Shown: piece after piece, positions 1 to 9,271 of the stretch
Position numbering within the stretch: position 1 is the stretch's first letter
How the letters are laid out: each line of letters starts with the position of its first letter
Assembly: GCF_016862915.1 (NCBI RefSeq)
Contig: NZ_BONW01000044.1
Location: 186,001 to 250,000 of the forward strand
DNA length: 64,000 nucleotides
From: Plantactinospora endophytica
GTDB taxonomy: Bacteria > Actinomycetota > Actinomycetes > Mycobacteriales > Micromonosporaceae
Direction of reading: 5' to 3'
The notes under the pieces: model-generated
Databases searched by the model: none
What the model was told of the DNA's origin: nothing
Seen by the model: only the letters and a program-made list of their open reading frames with translations
Position numbers and translations under genes: made by a program

Positions 1-884
1 CCCTCAACGGCACCTTCGCCTCCTACCTGGTCCCCCCGGTCGCCGGCCGCCCCTGGGGCGTCTACGTGGTCGGCGGCCGGCTCTGGCTGGAGGAGTACGC
101 CCATCCGAAGCGGATCTCCGGCGACCTCACCTACAACGGGCACAACTTCTCGCTCTACGGCCTCTGGGACTTCTTCGTGCTGACCGGGGACGAGCGGGCG
201 AAGGTGCTGTTGCAGGGCGCGCTGACCACGATGCGCGACAGTTACGCCGGCATCCGCAACCGGCACTGGCGCAGCAGGTACTGCCTGCGGCACGGCAGCG
301 ACGCCAACACGTACCACACCATCCACACCACCCAGCACGTCCAGTGCTACGCGATGACCGGTGACACGATCTTCGCGCAGGTCGCCGAGCTGTACTACAC
401 CGACTTCCCGCCGCACGGCGTCGCCGGGCCGGTCACCTTCCAGCCCGGCCGGCACACCGGCTACAAGTTCAACAGCTCCGGTGCGGTCACCGCCAGCAGG
501 ACGATCACCGTCGGCCGGCGGAGCAGCGCGCCGTCCGCCGCCCGACTCAAGGTCCGCCGTCAGGACGGGATCTGGTACCAGATCAGTGCCGGCTCGCTGG
601 CCGGCTACCACCTGAGGGAGATCCGGCAGCACTCGTACCAGACCGGCGAGGCGGCGTCGATGGGTTACCGGATCCTGCGGCCGGCGACGATCGCCCGGGC
701 GCCGCTGACCGCGTACACCATCACCCCGGCCGGTTCGATGACCTCGGTGGTCACCGACTTCGAGGTGGGCGACGCCGTCAACCTGGACCGGCGGGCCGCG
801 CTGAACGGGGTGGCGCACCTGCGGTTCGCCGACGGCGACCACGCCGAGCGGTGGGCGGGCTACACCGCTATCAACCGGATCTGA
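1..884 (+). CDS. D-glucuronyl C5-epimerase family protein (C-terminal part, 5' end outside window)
   Basis: The reading frame is open from base 3 to the stop at 882-884, so only the C-terminal ~293 residues are present. The visible part has an EEY motif, then NGHNFSLYGLWDFF at about residues 46-59, then a Tyr/His-rich stretch (YHTIHTTQH) near residue 105. This order (acidic residue, N-G-H plus G-L-x-D, then YHxxH before a TGD helix) is the pattern of the C-terminal catalytic domain of heparosan-type glucuronyl C5-epimerases. These enzymes invert C5 of uronic acids in polymers. The last ~130 residues are a beta-rich tail that I do not recognise. A signal peptide cannot be judged because the start is missing. 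The actual substrate is unknown; the family call is moderately secure and the activity is inference. Confidence 0.6.
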   Translation, partial: LNGTFASYLVPPVAGRPWGVYVVGGRLWLEEYAHPKRISGDLTYNGHNFSLYGLWDFFVLTGDERAKVLLQGALTTMRDSYAGIRNRHWRSRYCLRHGSDANTYHTIHTTQHVQCYAMTGDTIFAQVAELYYTDFPPHGVAGPVTFQPGRHTGYKFNSSGAVTASRTITVGRRSSAPSAARLKVRRQDGIWYQISAGSLAGYHLREIRQHSYQTGEAASMGYRILRPATIARAPLTAYTITPAGSMTSVVTDFEVGDAVNLDRRAALNGVAHLRFADGDHAERWAGYTAINRI

Positions 885-921
885 CCGGGCCCGCGCCTCG
901 TCGTCCGGGTGTGTGCGGGGG

Positions 922-1869
922 TCAGTCGCGGTTGAGTCGGGCCTGGCGGGCGTCCCGCTTCTCCTCGAACCGGGCCGCCGCCTGGTCCAGCCCGTCGAGC
1001 TGCGCCGCCAACTGCTCGCGGGCGGCCTCGCCGTCGCCGTCCAGCCCGGTGACGTTCCAGACGTCCCACTGCCGCAGCACCGGCAGCAGTACGTCGTCGC
1101 GGTGCTGGCGCAGGTCGTAGATGCCGGCCAGGGCCATCGCCACCGACTTGCGGGCGAAGCCCTCGATGCCGTTGCCGGGCATCTGGAAGTCGGCGACCAC
1201 GTCGGCCACCGCCCGCATCGTCTGGCTGGGCGCCAGTTCGAGGGCGGCGCCGAGCAGGTTGCGGTAGAAGACCATGTGCAGGTTCTCGTCGGCGGCGATC
1301 CGGGCCAGCAACTGCTCGCAGCGCGGGTCGCCGGTGACCCGACCGGTGTTGCGGTGCGAGATCCGGGTGGCGAGTTCCTGGAACGAGACGTACGCCAGCG
1401 AGTGCAGCATCTCGGTGTCGTGCGCGTTGGAGTAGCCGGCGGACATGTGCGTCATCCGGGCCCGCTCCAGCGCCACCGGGTCCACCGCCCGGGTGACGGT
1501 GAGGTAGTCCCTGATCGCCGTGCCGTGCCGCCCCTCCTCGGCGGTCCACCGGTGCACCCAGGTCCCCCAGGCGCCGTCCCGACCGAACAGCGTCGCGATC
1601 TGGTGGTGGTACGACGGCAGGTTGTCCTCGGTGAGCAGATTTACCACCAGCGCGGTCCGGGCGACCTCCGGAACCCGGCTGTCCTCGGGCGCCCACGCCT
1701 CTCCGTCGAGGATTCCGTCGAAGGTCCGTCCCTCGCCCCACGGCACGTACTCGTGCGGGAACCACTCCTTGGCCGACTTGAGATGCCGGTCGAGGTTGGT
1801 CGCGACGACCGGCTCCAACTCGATCAGCAACGCGGTCTGGGACAGCGGTGCGGCGGGGGTGACGGTCAC
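922..1869 (-). CDS. desA: acyl-ACP desaturase (DesA-type, diiron)
   Basis: This 315-residue protein of the ferritin-like stearoyl-ACP desaturase family introduces a double bond into acyl chains using a carboxylate-bridged diiron centre. The metal-binding pattern is visible: a Glu in the LLTEDNLPSYH helix (about residue 81), EEGRHG (ExxH, about 110), a Glu in the helix near 140-150, and DENLHM (ExxH, about 194). The frame is open back to a GTG at 1920, but I choose the GTG at 1869. It is preceded by AGGGAG at 4-5 bases, and the extra upstream residues are encoded by a double palindrome that looks like an operator. The length suits bacterial DesA proteins. It is a single-gene unit downstream of hisS. 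Role in membrane or storage lipid unsaturation is inferred. Confidence 0.85.
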   Translation of the reverse strand: MTVTPAAPLSQTALLIELEPVVATNLDRHLKSAKEWFPHEYVPWGEGRTFDGILDGEAWAPEDSRVPEVARTALVVNLLTEDNLPSYHHQIATLFGRDGAWGTWVHRWTAEEGRHGTAIRDYLTVTRAVDPVALERARMTHMSAGYSNAHDTEMLHSLAYVSFQELATRISHRNTGRVTGDPRCEQLLARIAADENLHMVFYRNLLGAALELAPSQTMRAVADVVADFQMPGNGIEGFARKSVAMALAGIYDLRQHRDDVLLPVLRQWDVWNVTGLDGDGEAAREQLAAQLDGLDQAAARFEEKRDARQARLNRD

Positions 1870-1878
1870 GGTTCTCCC

Positions 1879-1905
1879 TACGGTGGCGTAAGTTACGTTC
1901 GCGTA
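1879..1905 (-). promoter_or_regulatory. double palindromic operator upstream of desA
   Basis: Two perfect inverted repeats of the form TACG-N4-CGTA lie at 1879-1890 and 1894-1905, with centres 15 bp apart. They end about 10 bp before the chosen desA start. Short TACG/CGTA palindromes of this type are typical targets of TetR-family repressors of actinobacterial lipid genes; that assignment is inference and no matching regulator is adjacent. Confidence 0.5.
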
Positions 1906-1936
1906 GGTTACGGCCGTCACCCCCGGTGACGCAAGA

Positions 1937-3283
1937 TCAGCCCACTGTCGGCCAGAGATCCACCGTCGGTGGCTGCCAGACGTCCGGCGCCGCCGCCACC
2001 TGGTCGCCGGAGCGGATGTCCTTCACCTCGTCGCCGACCCCGTCCGCACCCGGGAACCAGACGTACGGGATGCCGCGCCGCTCGGCGTACCGGATCTGCT
2101 TGCCGAACTTCGCCGCCGACGGCGACACCTCGGTCGGGATGCCCCGACGGCGCAGCGCGTCGGCGATCCGGTTGCTCTCCGGCCGGCGCTCCTCCGACGC
2201 CAGCGCCACCAGCACACAGGTCGGTACGCTCCGGGAGACCGTCAACGCCTCCGCGCCGAAGAGCAGCCCGAGCAGCCGGGTGACCCCGATCGAGATGCCC
2301 ACCCCGGGAAAGCGGGCGTTGGCGTCGCTGGCCAGGTTGTCGTACCGGCCACCGGAGCTGATCGAGCCGAACCGCTCGTACCCGCGCAACTGGGTCTCGT
2401 AGACCGTGCCGGTGTAGTAGTCCAGCCCCCGGGCGATCCGCAGGTCCGCCACGCAGAGCCCGGGTGCGTGCGCGACGGCGTTCTCCAGCACCGCGACGAG
2501 TTCGGCCAGGCCCTCGTCGAGCAGCGGATCGGTCACCCCGAGCGCGCGTACCGCATCCGCGAAGGACGGGTCCGGTGCGGCGATCTCGGCCAGCGCCAGG
2601 CACGCCTTGGCCTGTGCGTCGGTCGCCCCGGCCGTCTCGGCCAACAGCGCCGTCACCCGGTCCGGGCCGATCTTGTCGAGCTTGTCCACCGCGCGCAGCG
2701 CCGCCACCGGGTCGGTCAGCCCGACCCCCCGATAGAAGCCTTCGAGCAGCTTGCGGTTGTTCACCTGGATGGTGATCGGCAGTCCGCCGTCGGAGTTGCC
2801 GATCGGCAGCCCGGCGAGCGCGTCGCCGATCACCAGCGGGATCTCGGCCTCGTGGTGCGGGGCCAGGGTGTCCCGGTCCACGATGTCGATGTCGGCCTGG
2901 AGGAACTCGCGGTAGCGCCCCTCCTGCGGGCGCTCGCCCCGCCAGACCTTCTGGATCTGGTAGCGCCGGAACGGGAACTGGAGCCGGCCGGCGTTCTCCA
3001 GCACGTACCGGGCGAACGGCACGGTCAGGTCGAAGTGCAGCCCCAGGGTGCCCTCGCCGGTGGCGGCCGGCCCCTCCTCCTGGAGGCGGCTAATCAGGTA
3101 GACCTCCTTGGAGGTCTCGCCCTTGCGCAGGAGCTGGTCCAGCGGCTCGACGGCGCGGGTCTCCAGCGGCGCGAAGCCGTACAGCTCGAAGGTGCGGCGG
3201 ATCCGGTCGAGCACGTACTGCTCGATCATCCGCTGCGGCGGCGCCCACTCGGGGAAGCCGGAGATCGGGGTTGGCTTGCTCAT
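1937..3283 (-). CDS. hisS: histidyl-tRNA synthetase
   Basis: This 448-residue class II aminoacyl-tRNA synthetase charges tRNA-His. Class II motif 2 is seen around residues 105-125 (RYQIQKVWRGERP followed by GRYREFLQADIDI). The histidine-specific loop ARGLDYYTGT lies near residue 285, followed by a GGRYDNL segment (motif 3 region). The C-terminal ~100 residues form the anticodon-binding alpha/beta domain. The ATG at 3283 is preceded by AGGAG at 4 bases; an upstream in-frame extension exists but is composed of non-conserved residues. It lies 40 bp after the metallo-hydrolase gene on the same strand, so the two are probably co-transcribed. No T-box-like leader is evident upstream. Confidence 0.96.
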   Translation of the reverse strand: MSKPTPISGFPEWAPPQRMIEQYVLDRIRRTFELYGFAPLETRAVEPLDQLLRKGETSKEVYLISRLQEEGPAATGEGTLGLHFDLTVPFARYVLENAGRLQFPFRRYQIQKVWRGERPQEGRYREFLQADIDIVDRDTLAPHHEAEIPLVIGDALAGLPIGNSDGGLPITIQVNNRKLLEGFYRGVGLTDPVAALRAVDKLDKIGPDRVTALLAETAGATDAQAKACLALAEIAAPDPSFADAVRALGVTDPLLDEGLAELVAVLENAVAHAPGLCVADLRIARGLDYYTGTVYETQLRGYERFGSISSGGRYDNLASDANARFPGVGISIGVTRLLGLLFGAEALTVSRSVPTCVLVALASEERRPESNRIADALRRRGIPTEVSPSAAKFGKQIRYAERRGIPYVWFPGADGVGDEVKDIRSGDQVAAAPDVWQPPTVDLWPTVG

Positions 3284-3323
3284 GACGCTCCTGTCGGATC
3301 TCGCGCAACCGCGCGAGCGGGGA

Positions 3324-4076
3324 TTACCAGCCCCGGGTGGGCGCAACCTGCGGCCCGTCGAGGCCGGCGACCTCGATCAGGTACGGGTTGCTCGCCCGCT
3401 CGCGGCCGATGCTGGTCGCGGGGCCGTGGCCGGGCAGCACGACGGTGTCGTCGGCGAGCGGGAGTACCTTCTCCCGCAGGCTCTTCACCATGGTCGGCAG
3501 GCTGCCGCCCGGCAGGTCGGTGCGGCCGATCGACCCGGCGAAGAGCACGTCGCCCGCCAGGCAGATCTGCTCCGCCGCCCAGTCCACACCCGGTGGAAGG
3601 GGCAGGTCGGACCGGAGTGCCGAGCCCACGCCCGGCAGCCGGAACAGCACCGACCCGCCGGTATGGCCCGGCGCGTGGTCGACGGTGATCTCCAACCCGG
3701 CCAGCGCCAGGGTCGCCCCGTCGGTCAGCTCGGCCACGTCCTCCGGCTCGGAGTACGGCAGCCGGCCGCCGAAGAGCTGGGTCAGGTCCATCGAGAGCGC
3801 CTTGGCCGGGTCGGCGAGCAACTCGCGGTCGCCCGGGTGCACGTAGGCGGGAATCCCCCGGGCGCCGCAGACCGGCGCGACCGAGAAGGTGTGGTCGAGA
3901 TGACCATGGGTCAGCAGCACTGCCGCCGGGCGCAGCCGATGCTCGGCCAGCAGGTCGTCGAGCCGGTCCAGCACCCCGATGCCGGGGTCGACGACGACAC
4001 ACTGTTCCCCGGGCGCGGTGGCCACCACGTAGCAGTTGGTGCCGAACGCGTCCGCAGGGAAGCCGGCGACGAGCAC
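3324..4076 (-). CDS. metallo-beta-lactamase-fold hydrolase (glyoxalase II-like)
   Basis: This is a roughly 250-residue MBL-fold hydrolase. The zinc-binding motif THGHLDH (HxHxDH) is at about residue 56, HAPGHTGGS supplies the next ligand His, CLAGDVLFAGSIGRTD carries the bridging Asp, and VLPGHGP supplies the last His. This is the layout of hydroxyacylglutathione hydrolase-like proteins. Actinomycetes lack glutathione, so the natural thioester or other substrate is unknown. The GTG at 4076 is preferred because GGGAGGAG stands 5 bases before it; the ATG five codons upstream overlaps that Shine-Dalgarno. Its position just before hisS is common in actinobacteria. Confidence 0.85.
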   Translation of the reverse strand: MLVAGFPADAFGTNCYVVATAPGEQCVVVDPGIGVLDRLDDLLAEHRLRPAAVLLTHGHLDHTFSVAPVCGARGIPAYVHPGDRELLADPAKALSMDLTQLFGGRLPYSEPEDVAELTDGATLALAGLEITVDHAPGHTGGSVLFRLPGVGSALRSDLPLPPGVDWAAEQICLAGDVLFAGSIGRTDLPGGSLPTMVKSLREKVLPLADDTVVLPGHGPATSIGRERASNPYLIEVAGLDGPQVAPTRGW

Positions 4077-4427
4077 GTCCGCTCCTCCCATCCGACGATC
4101 TCGCTAGCGCTGCGACCCTCAGGTCTCAACAGCGGTTCGACCCGCAGGTATCCGCAGCGGTTCGACCCCACCATATCGGGCGGGCCGCGCGGCCGGTCGC
4201 CCATATACACCTGCCCCGGCAGGCATCAGGAGACACAGTGATAATCTCCGATGGCTTGCAGGTGACCTCGTACAACACTTTCCCAGCGGATACCCGTACA
4301 CTCTGGCGGGCGTGTGGCGTGGCGCACTTGACGCCGGGGCGGTGGACCATACGGTTCCTCACGCGACCGCCGGCACGGCGACCAGAGGTAAGACGACGAC
4401 CAGGGGCACAGGGAAAGGGGAGCGCGG
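4077..4427. other. 351-bp divergent intergenic region with a 14-bp direct repeat
   Basis: This gap separates the leftward hydrolase-hisS unit from the rightward cyclophilins, so it should hold both promoters. A 14-bp direct repeat (CAGCGGTTCGACCC) occurs at 4130-4143 and 4155-4168, 25 bp apart start to start. I see no convincing gene or strong terminator in it. A TACACT hexamer near 4300 could be a -10 box for the rightward genes, but no good -35 accompanies it. Confidence 0.4.
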
Positions 4428-5372
4428 GTGGCTTCCAGCAGGGACCGGCAGCGCAAACTGGCGCGGGCCAAGCTCGACCGGCAGATGGCCCGGCGGGCGG
4501 CGACCGCCCGGCGCAAGCGGCAGATCCGGGCCGGTATCGGCTCCGCCGTCGCGCTGCTGTTGATCGTGCTGGGCTCGTTCTGGGCGCTCGGCGGCTTCGA
4601 CCGCGACAAGGCCGAGGACACCGCCGCCGCCGAGACGTGCGCCTGGACCACCCAGGACGCCCAGGCGAACACGAACCTGAAGGACGTCGGCACGCCGCCC
4701 ACCCGCGACCTGCCCACCACCGGCACCCGGCCGATGACGATCACGACCGACCAGGGCGCCCCGGTGACCGTCGAACTGGATCTGGCCAGCGCGCCGTGTG
4801 CGGCGGCCAGCTTCACCCACCTGGCCGGCAAGTCGTTCTTCGACAACACCAAGTGCCACGAGCTGACCGCCGAGGGAGCGCTGCGCTGCGGCGACCCGAG
4901 CGGTACCGGACAGGGCGGCCCGACGTACACCTTCTTCAGCGAGAACACCCCGGACGCCCCGGCGCCGACCCCGTCCGCCGACCCGTCGGCCAGCGCGAGC
5001 CCGTCGCCCAGCCCCAGCGCCACCACGCCGGCCGCGCCGCTCTACCCGGTCGGCACCGTCGCCATGATCGGCGGCACGCCGGGCGCCAACGGCAGCCAGT
5101 TCCTGATCTTCTTCAAGGACTTCAGCCCGGCGCAGCCCAACTACCCGATCGTGGGCCGGGTGACCGGCGGAATCGACGTGATCAAGAAGATCGGCGCCAT
5201 GGAAACCGTGGACAATGGTTCTGGCGTCAAAATCAAGCCGAAGACCGACGTGGTGATCCAGAGTCTCACCGTCGGTGAACCGGCGTCGGCCGACCCGACG
5301 GCGGTGCCGTCGGCGGCGACCCCGACGCCGCCCGCGCCGTCGGCCACGCCGACGGTCGCCGGGCAGCCCTGA
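4428..5372 (+). CDS. membrane-anchored cyclophilin-type peptidyl-prolyl isomerase homologue (catalytic Arg replaced)
   Basis: This 314-residue protein has a basic cytoplasmic N-terminus (residues 1-34), one membrane segment (about 36-55, GIGSAVALLLIVLGSFWAL) and an extracytoplasmic cyclophilin domain (about 100-285). The fold is supported by SFTHLAGKSFFDNT, RCGDPSGTGQGGPTY, GANGSQFLIFF and a GRVTGGIDVI segment. A Ser/Pro/Ala-rich insert of about 30 residues interrupts the domain near residue 185, and the C-terminal 40 residues are Pro/Thr/Ala-rich. The Arg that follows His in active cyclophilins (FHR) is Glu here (CHE), so isomerase activity is doubtful. The GTG start follows GGGGAG by 5 bases. 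The next gene is a paralogue 65 bp downstream, in a likely two-gene operon. Confidence 0.85.
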   Translation: MASSRDRQRKLARAKLDRQMARRAATARRKRQIRAGIGSAVALLLIVLGSFWALGGFDRDKAEDTAAAETCAWTTQDAQANTNLKDVGTPPTRDLPTTGTRPMTITTDQGAPVTVELDLASAPCAAASFTHLAGKSFFDNTKCHELTAEGALRCGDPSGTGQGGPTYTFFSENTPDAPAPTPSADPSASASPSPSPSATTPAAPLYPVGTVAMIGGTPGANGSQFLIFFKDFSPAQPNYPIVGRVTGGIDVIKKIGAMETVDNGSGVKIKPKTDVVIQSLTVGEPASADPTAVPSAATPTPPAPSATPTVAGQP

Positions 5373-5437
5373 GAACCGCAGAGACCAGCCCAGCCGCGGA
5401 CCCCGGCCGCGCTGCACATAGTCCAGGAGGAGCCACC

Positions 5438-6271
5438 GTGACGTCCACCAGAGAGCGGCAGCGCGCCGCGGCGCGGGCCAAGCTGGAACGGGAGATGGCC
5501 GAGCGCGCCGCCGCCGCCCGCAAGCGCCGGCAACTGCAGGCGAGCATCGGCGCGGGCGTGGCGTTGCTGCTGGTGGTCGCCGGCACGGTGTGGCTGGTGA
5601 TGAGCCTCGGCGACGACAGCGACAACGCGACCCAGGCCGGCGGGGCCACCTGCGCCTGGACCGACATCCCGGCCGACCAGCGCACTCCGACGACCAAGGA
5701 CGTCGGGCTGCCGCCGACCTCGGTGAAGAACACCGGCAGCCAGACGATGACCATCGACACCAACCTCGGCCCGATCACCGCCAAGCTGAACCTGGCCGAC
5801 GTACCCTGCACCGCCGCCAGCTTCACCCACCTGGCCGAGAAGAAGTTCTTCGACAACACCAGGTGCCACCGGCTGGTCACCCAGGGGCTCCAGGTGCTCC
5901 AGTGCGGCGACCCGAGCGTCACCGGCACCGGCGCGAACTGGAAGGAGACCGACGGCACCGGCGGGCCGACGTACCGGTTCGCCGAGGAGAACCTGCCGAC
6001 GGACAAGCGCCCGCCGTACCCGGCCGGGGTGATCGCGATGGCCAACTCCGGTCAGCCCGGCAGCACCGGCAGCCAGTTCTTCATCGTGTACGGCGACTCG
6101 CAGCTCCCCGCCTCGTACACCGTGCTCGGCACCGTCACCGGCGGCCTGGACCTGGTCGCCCAGGTCGGCGCCGCAGGTGACGACGGAGCCTTCGCGCAGC
6201 AGGCCGGCGGCGGCCACCCGAAGAAGGAAGTCCAGATCAAGTCGCTGACCATGAGCGCCCCGGTCGGCTGA
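5438..6271 (+). CDS. membrane-anchored cyclophilin-type peptidyl-prolyl cis-trans isomerase
   Basis: This 277-residue paralogue of the preceding protein has the same basic N-terminus, one membrane segment (about 35-56) and an extracytoplasmic cyclophilin domain. It keeps the Arg after His (RCHRL, about residue 144), QCGDPSVTGTG, and GSTGSQFFIVYG. It is therefore the likely active member that isomerises X-Pro bonds in proteins outside the membrane. It lacks the Ser/Pro insert and Pro-rich tail of its neighbour. GTG is the start, preceded by AGGAGGAG at about 7 bases. A perfect 11-bp-stem hairpin follows at 6289-6328. The pair probably arose by tandem duplication, then diverged. Confidence 0.88.
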   Translation: MTSTRERQRAAARAKLEREMAERAAAARKRRQLQASIGAGVALLLVVAGTVWLVMSLGDDSDNATQAGGATCAWTDIPADQRTPTTKDVGLPPTSVKNTGSQTMTIDTNLGPITAKLNLADVPCTAASFTHLAEKKFFDNTRCHRLVTQGLQVLQCGDPSVTGTGANWKETDGTGGPTYRFAEENLPTDKRPPYPAGVIAMANSGQPGSTGSQFFIVYGDSQLPASYTVLGTVTGGLDLVAQVGAAGDDGAFAQQAGGGHPKKEVQIKSLTMSAPVG

Positions 6272-6288
6272 CCAGAGGCGACAGCGTC

Positions 6289-6328
6289 ACGGCGCCGCGC
6301 CGCCCCGGAAGGGGTGACGCGGCGCCGT
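6289..6328. terminator. bidirectional hairpin terminator
   Basis: Perfect 11-bp arms (ACGGCGCCGCG at 6289-6299 and its complement at 6318-6328) flank an 18-nt loop. It sits between the convergent cyclophilin pair and rel, so it could serve both. Confidence 0.65.
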
Positions 6329-6416
6329 TGCGTTGCGGGAGGTGCTGACCCCGCGCGCCGTTGCCTTTGCAGGTCCTACCGCTGGAGCAGCGGGCGGGGC
6401 CAGGCCGGCCGCCGGC

Positions 6417-9101
6417 TCAGGCGCCCGAGGTGACCCGGTAGGCGTCGAAGACGCCGTCCACCTTGCGGACCGCAGCGAGCAGGTGCCCCAGGTGCTTCGG
6501 GTCGGCCATTTCGAAGCTGAACCGGCTGACCGCCACCCGGTCCCGGGTGGTGGTGACGGTGGCGGAGAGGATGTTGACCCGCTCGTCGGAGAGCACCCGG
6601 GTCACGTCCGCGAGCAGCTTGTGCCGGTCGAGCGCCTCGACCTGGATCGCGACCAGGAACGTCGACGCCGAGGTGAGCCGCCAGCTCACCTCCACGACCC
6701 GCTCGGTCTGCGCCTTGAGCTCCTCGGCGTTCGCGCAGTCGTCCCGGTGCACGCTCACCCCGCCGGAGCGGGTCACGAAGCCGAACACGGTGTCCGGCGG
6801 CACCGGCGTGCAACAGCGGGCGAGCTTGATCCAGACGTCGCTGACCCCCCGGACCACCACACCCGGGTCGTTGCTGTTGCCCCGGCGCTGCGGACGGGTG
6901 GCGACCGCGGTCTCGGCGAGGTCCTCGGCGGCCCCCTCCTCGCCGCCGTAGCCGGCCATCAGCTTCTGCACCACGGACTGGGCGGAGACCTGGCTGTCGC
7001 CGACCGCCGCGTAGAGCGAGGCGACGTCGGCCAGGTGCAGATCCCGGGCGATGGTCATCAGGTTGTCCGTGCTCAGCATCCGCTGCAACGGCATGCCCTG
7101 CTTGCGCATCGCCTTGACGATCGCGTCCTTGCCGGCCTCGATCGCCTCCTCGCGCCGCTCCTTGTTGAAGTACTGCCGGATCTTCGTCCGCGCCCGAGGG
7201 CTCTTGACGAAGCCCAGCCAGTCCTGCGTCGGGCCGGCGGTGTCGGACTTCGAGGTGAAGATCTCGATCACGTCGCCGTTGGAGAGCGTCGACTCCAACG
7301 GCACCAGCTTGCCGTTCACCCGCGCGCCGATGCACTTGTGCCCCACCTCGGTGTGCACCGCGTACGCGAAGTCGACCGGGGTCGAGGCGGTCGGCAGCGG
7401 GATCACGTCCCCCTTGGGGGTGAAGACGTAGACCTCCTGGCTGGACAGGTCGAAGCGGAGCGCGTCGAGGAACTCGCTCGGGTCGGCCGCCTCGCGCTGC
7501 CAGTCCAGCAACTGCCGCAGCCACGTCATCTCGTCGATGTGTGCCGGCGGGCCGACGACCGTCTCGCCCTTCTTCTCCTTGTACTTCCAGTGCGCCGCGA
7601 TGCCGAACTCGGCCGTACGGTGCATCGCGTACGTCCGGATCTGCATCTCGACCGGCTTGCCGCTCGGCCCGATCACCGTGGTGTGCAACGACTGGTACAT
7701 GTTGAACTTCGGCATCGCGATGTAGTCCTTGAACCGGCCCGGCACGGGCTGCCAGTTCGCGTGGATCACACCGAGTGCCGCATAGCAGTCCCGCACCGTG
7801 TCGACCAGGATGCGTACGCCGACCAGGTCGTAGATGTCGTTGAAGTCCCGACCCCGGACGATCATCTTCTGGTAGATCGAGTAGAGGTGCTTGGGCCGGC
7901 CGGTGGTCTCCGCCTTGATCTTGGCGGACCGCAGGTCGACCTGCACCTTCTGGGTCACCTGCCGGAGCAGCGCCTCACGCTGCGGCTGGTGCTCCCCGAT
8001 CAGCCGGTTGATCTCCTCGTAGCGCTTCGGGAAGAGGTTGGCGAACGCCAAGTCCTCCAACTCCCACTTGATGGTGTTCATACCGAGCCGGTGCGCCAGC
8101 GGCGCCAGGATCTCCAGCGTCTCCTTGGCCTTCTGCTCCCGCTTGGCAGGCGGCAGGAAGGTCAGGGTACGCATGTTGTGCAGCCGGTCGGCCAGCTTGA
8201 TGACCAGCACCCGGGGATCCTTGGCCATCGCCACGACCATCTTGCGGATCGTCTCCGCCTTGGCCGCGTCGCCCAGCTTGACCTTGTCCAGCTTGGTGAC
8301 GCCGTCCACCAGCAGGGCGACCTCGGCACCGAAGTCGACCTTCATCTGGTCGAGCCCGTAGTCGGTGTCCTCGATGGTGTCGTGCAGCAGCGCCGCGACC
8401 AGGGTGGTGGTGTCCATGCCCAGGTTGGCCAGGATGGTGGCGACCGCGAGCGGGTGCGTGATGTACGGGTCGCCGGATTTACGGTACTGCCCGGAGTGCC
8501 ACCGGGCGGCCATGTCGAAGGCGCGTTGCAGCAGCCGGGCGTCCGCCTTGGGGTGGGCCGCGCGGTGCGTCGCGATCAGCGGCTCGAGCACCTCGCTCAC
8601 CTGCGGGGTCTGCCACGGCGCGTTGAACCGGGCCAGCCGGGCCCGGACCCGGCGCCCGGTGGGCGCGTTGGCCAGCGCGAAGCTGGTCGCGGGCGGCTGC
8701 GGAACCTCGCTGGCCATCCCGGCGAACTCGCCCGCCGTGCCGACGCCCACGCCGGCACCGATGCCGGCCGGAACGACCGGCGTGCCGGCGTCGACGGCGG
8801 GCGCGACGAGCGGAGCAGCGAGGCCGTCGGGCTGGTTGCCGGCGGCCGGCTGGGCCGCACCCAGCGGCCGGGTCGCCGCACCCTCCCGCCCGGAAGCCGC
8901 CGTACCGCCTCGGCCGGAACCGGTCTGCCCACCGTCGGCGGCAGACGTCGGCCCGGCCGGCCCGGAGAGCCCGTCAGGCCGGACGGTTGCGCTGGCCGGA
9001 GGTTGTGCACCGCCGGCACCGTTTGCGACGTTGGCAGGGGTATCAGCCTCGTTGGTGGGATGCACCGTGCCCTCCGCCGGAGGGGCCACATCGTGAGACA
9101 C
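6417..9101 (-). CDS. rel: bifunctional (p)ppGpp synthetase/hydrolase Rel
   Basis: This long RelA/SpoT protein of about 894 residues makes and degrades (p)ppGpp in the stringent response. After an unconserved Ala/Gly/Pro-rich N-terminus of about 150 residues come the HD hydrolase domain (HDTIEDTD, about residue 248), the synthetase domain ([13 protein letters not shown] and [10 protein letters not shown]), a TGS domain ([14 protein letters not shown]) and a C-terminal ACT domain. The RFKD sequence is the RxKD form typical of bifunctional Rel enzymes rather than the EFDD form of synthetase-only RelA. The GTG at 9101 follows GAGGAGG closely; a GTG at 9116 is also possible. It lies downstream of apt, as in many actinobacteria. 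Confidence 0.95.
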   Translation of the reverse strand: MSHDVAPPAEGTVHPTNEADTPANVANGAGGAQPPASATVRPDGLSGPAGPTSAADGGQTGSGRGGTAASGREGAATRPLGAAQPAAGNQPDGLAAPLVAPAVDAGTPVVPAGIGAGVGVGTAGEFAGMASEVPQPPATSFALANAPTGRRVRARLARFNAPWQTPQVSEVLEPLIATHRAAHPKADARLLQRAFDMAARWHSGQYRKSGDPYITHPLAVATILANLGMDTTTLVAALLHDTIEDTDYGLDQMKVDFGAEVALLVDGVTKLDKVKLGDAAKAETIRKMVVAMAKDPRVLVIKLADRLHNMRTLTFLPPAKREQKAKETLEILAPLAHRLGMNTIKWELEDLAFANLFPKRYEEINRLIGEHQPQREALLRQVTQKVQVDLRSAKIKAETTGRPKHLYSIYQKMIVRGRDFNDIYDLVGVRILVDTVRDCYAALGVIHANWQPVPGRFKDYIAMPKFNMYQSLHTTVIGPSGKPVEMQIRTYAMHRTAEFGIAAHWKYKEKKGETVVGPPAHIDEMTWLRQLLDWQREAADPSEFLDALRFDLSSQEVYVFTPKGDVIPLPTASTPVDFAYAVHTEVGHKCIGARVNGKLVPLESTLSNGDVIEIFTSKSDTAGPTQDWLGFVKSPRARTKIRQYFNKERREEAIEAGKDAIVKAMRKQGMPLQRMLSTDNLMTIARDLHLADVASLYAAVGDSQVSAQSVVQKLMAGYGGEEGAAEDLAETAVATRPQRRGNSNDPGVVVRGVSDVWIKLARCCTPVPPDTVFGFVTRSGGVSVHRDDCANAEELKAQTERVVEVSWRLTSASTFLVAIQVEALDRHKLLADVTRVLSDERVNILSATVTTTRDRVAVSRFSFEMADPKHLGHLLAAVRKVDGVFDAYRVTSGA

Positions 9102-9271
9102 CGGCCTCCTCAACACCTCGCCGGGAATGAGCCGACCGTAGCCGGTCGACCCGGTCCTGCGCCAGTCACGGGCTGATCGCCCGGGCCGGCCACGAAGGGC
9201 AATCGTACCCGCCCCACCGGGCTGGTGGCCGTCCTCCGGACGTACGGACCGGTCGAGACGGTCAACCGGGA

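Noticed and set aside
4130-4168. tRNA genes (GGTTCGACCC resembles a T-arm)
   Set aside because: No acceptor stem, D-arm or anticodon arm can be built around either copy.
4077-4427. T-box or other aminoacyl-tRNA leader for hisS
   Set aside because: hisS is downstream of another gene and no specifier or antiterminator fold is apparent.
6333-9176. Open frame of ~947 codons on the plus strand opposite rel
   Set aside because: It is antisense to the well-supported rel gene, its product is rich in R, G, L and H without any recognised motif, and such frames are common shadows in very GC-rich DNA.
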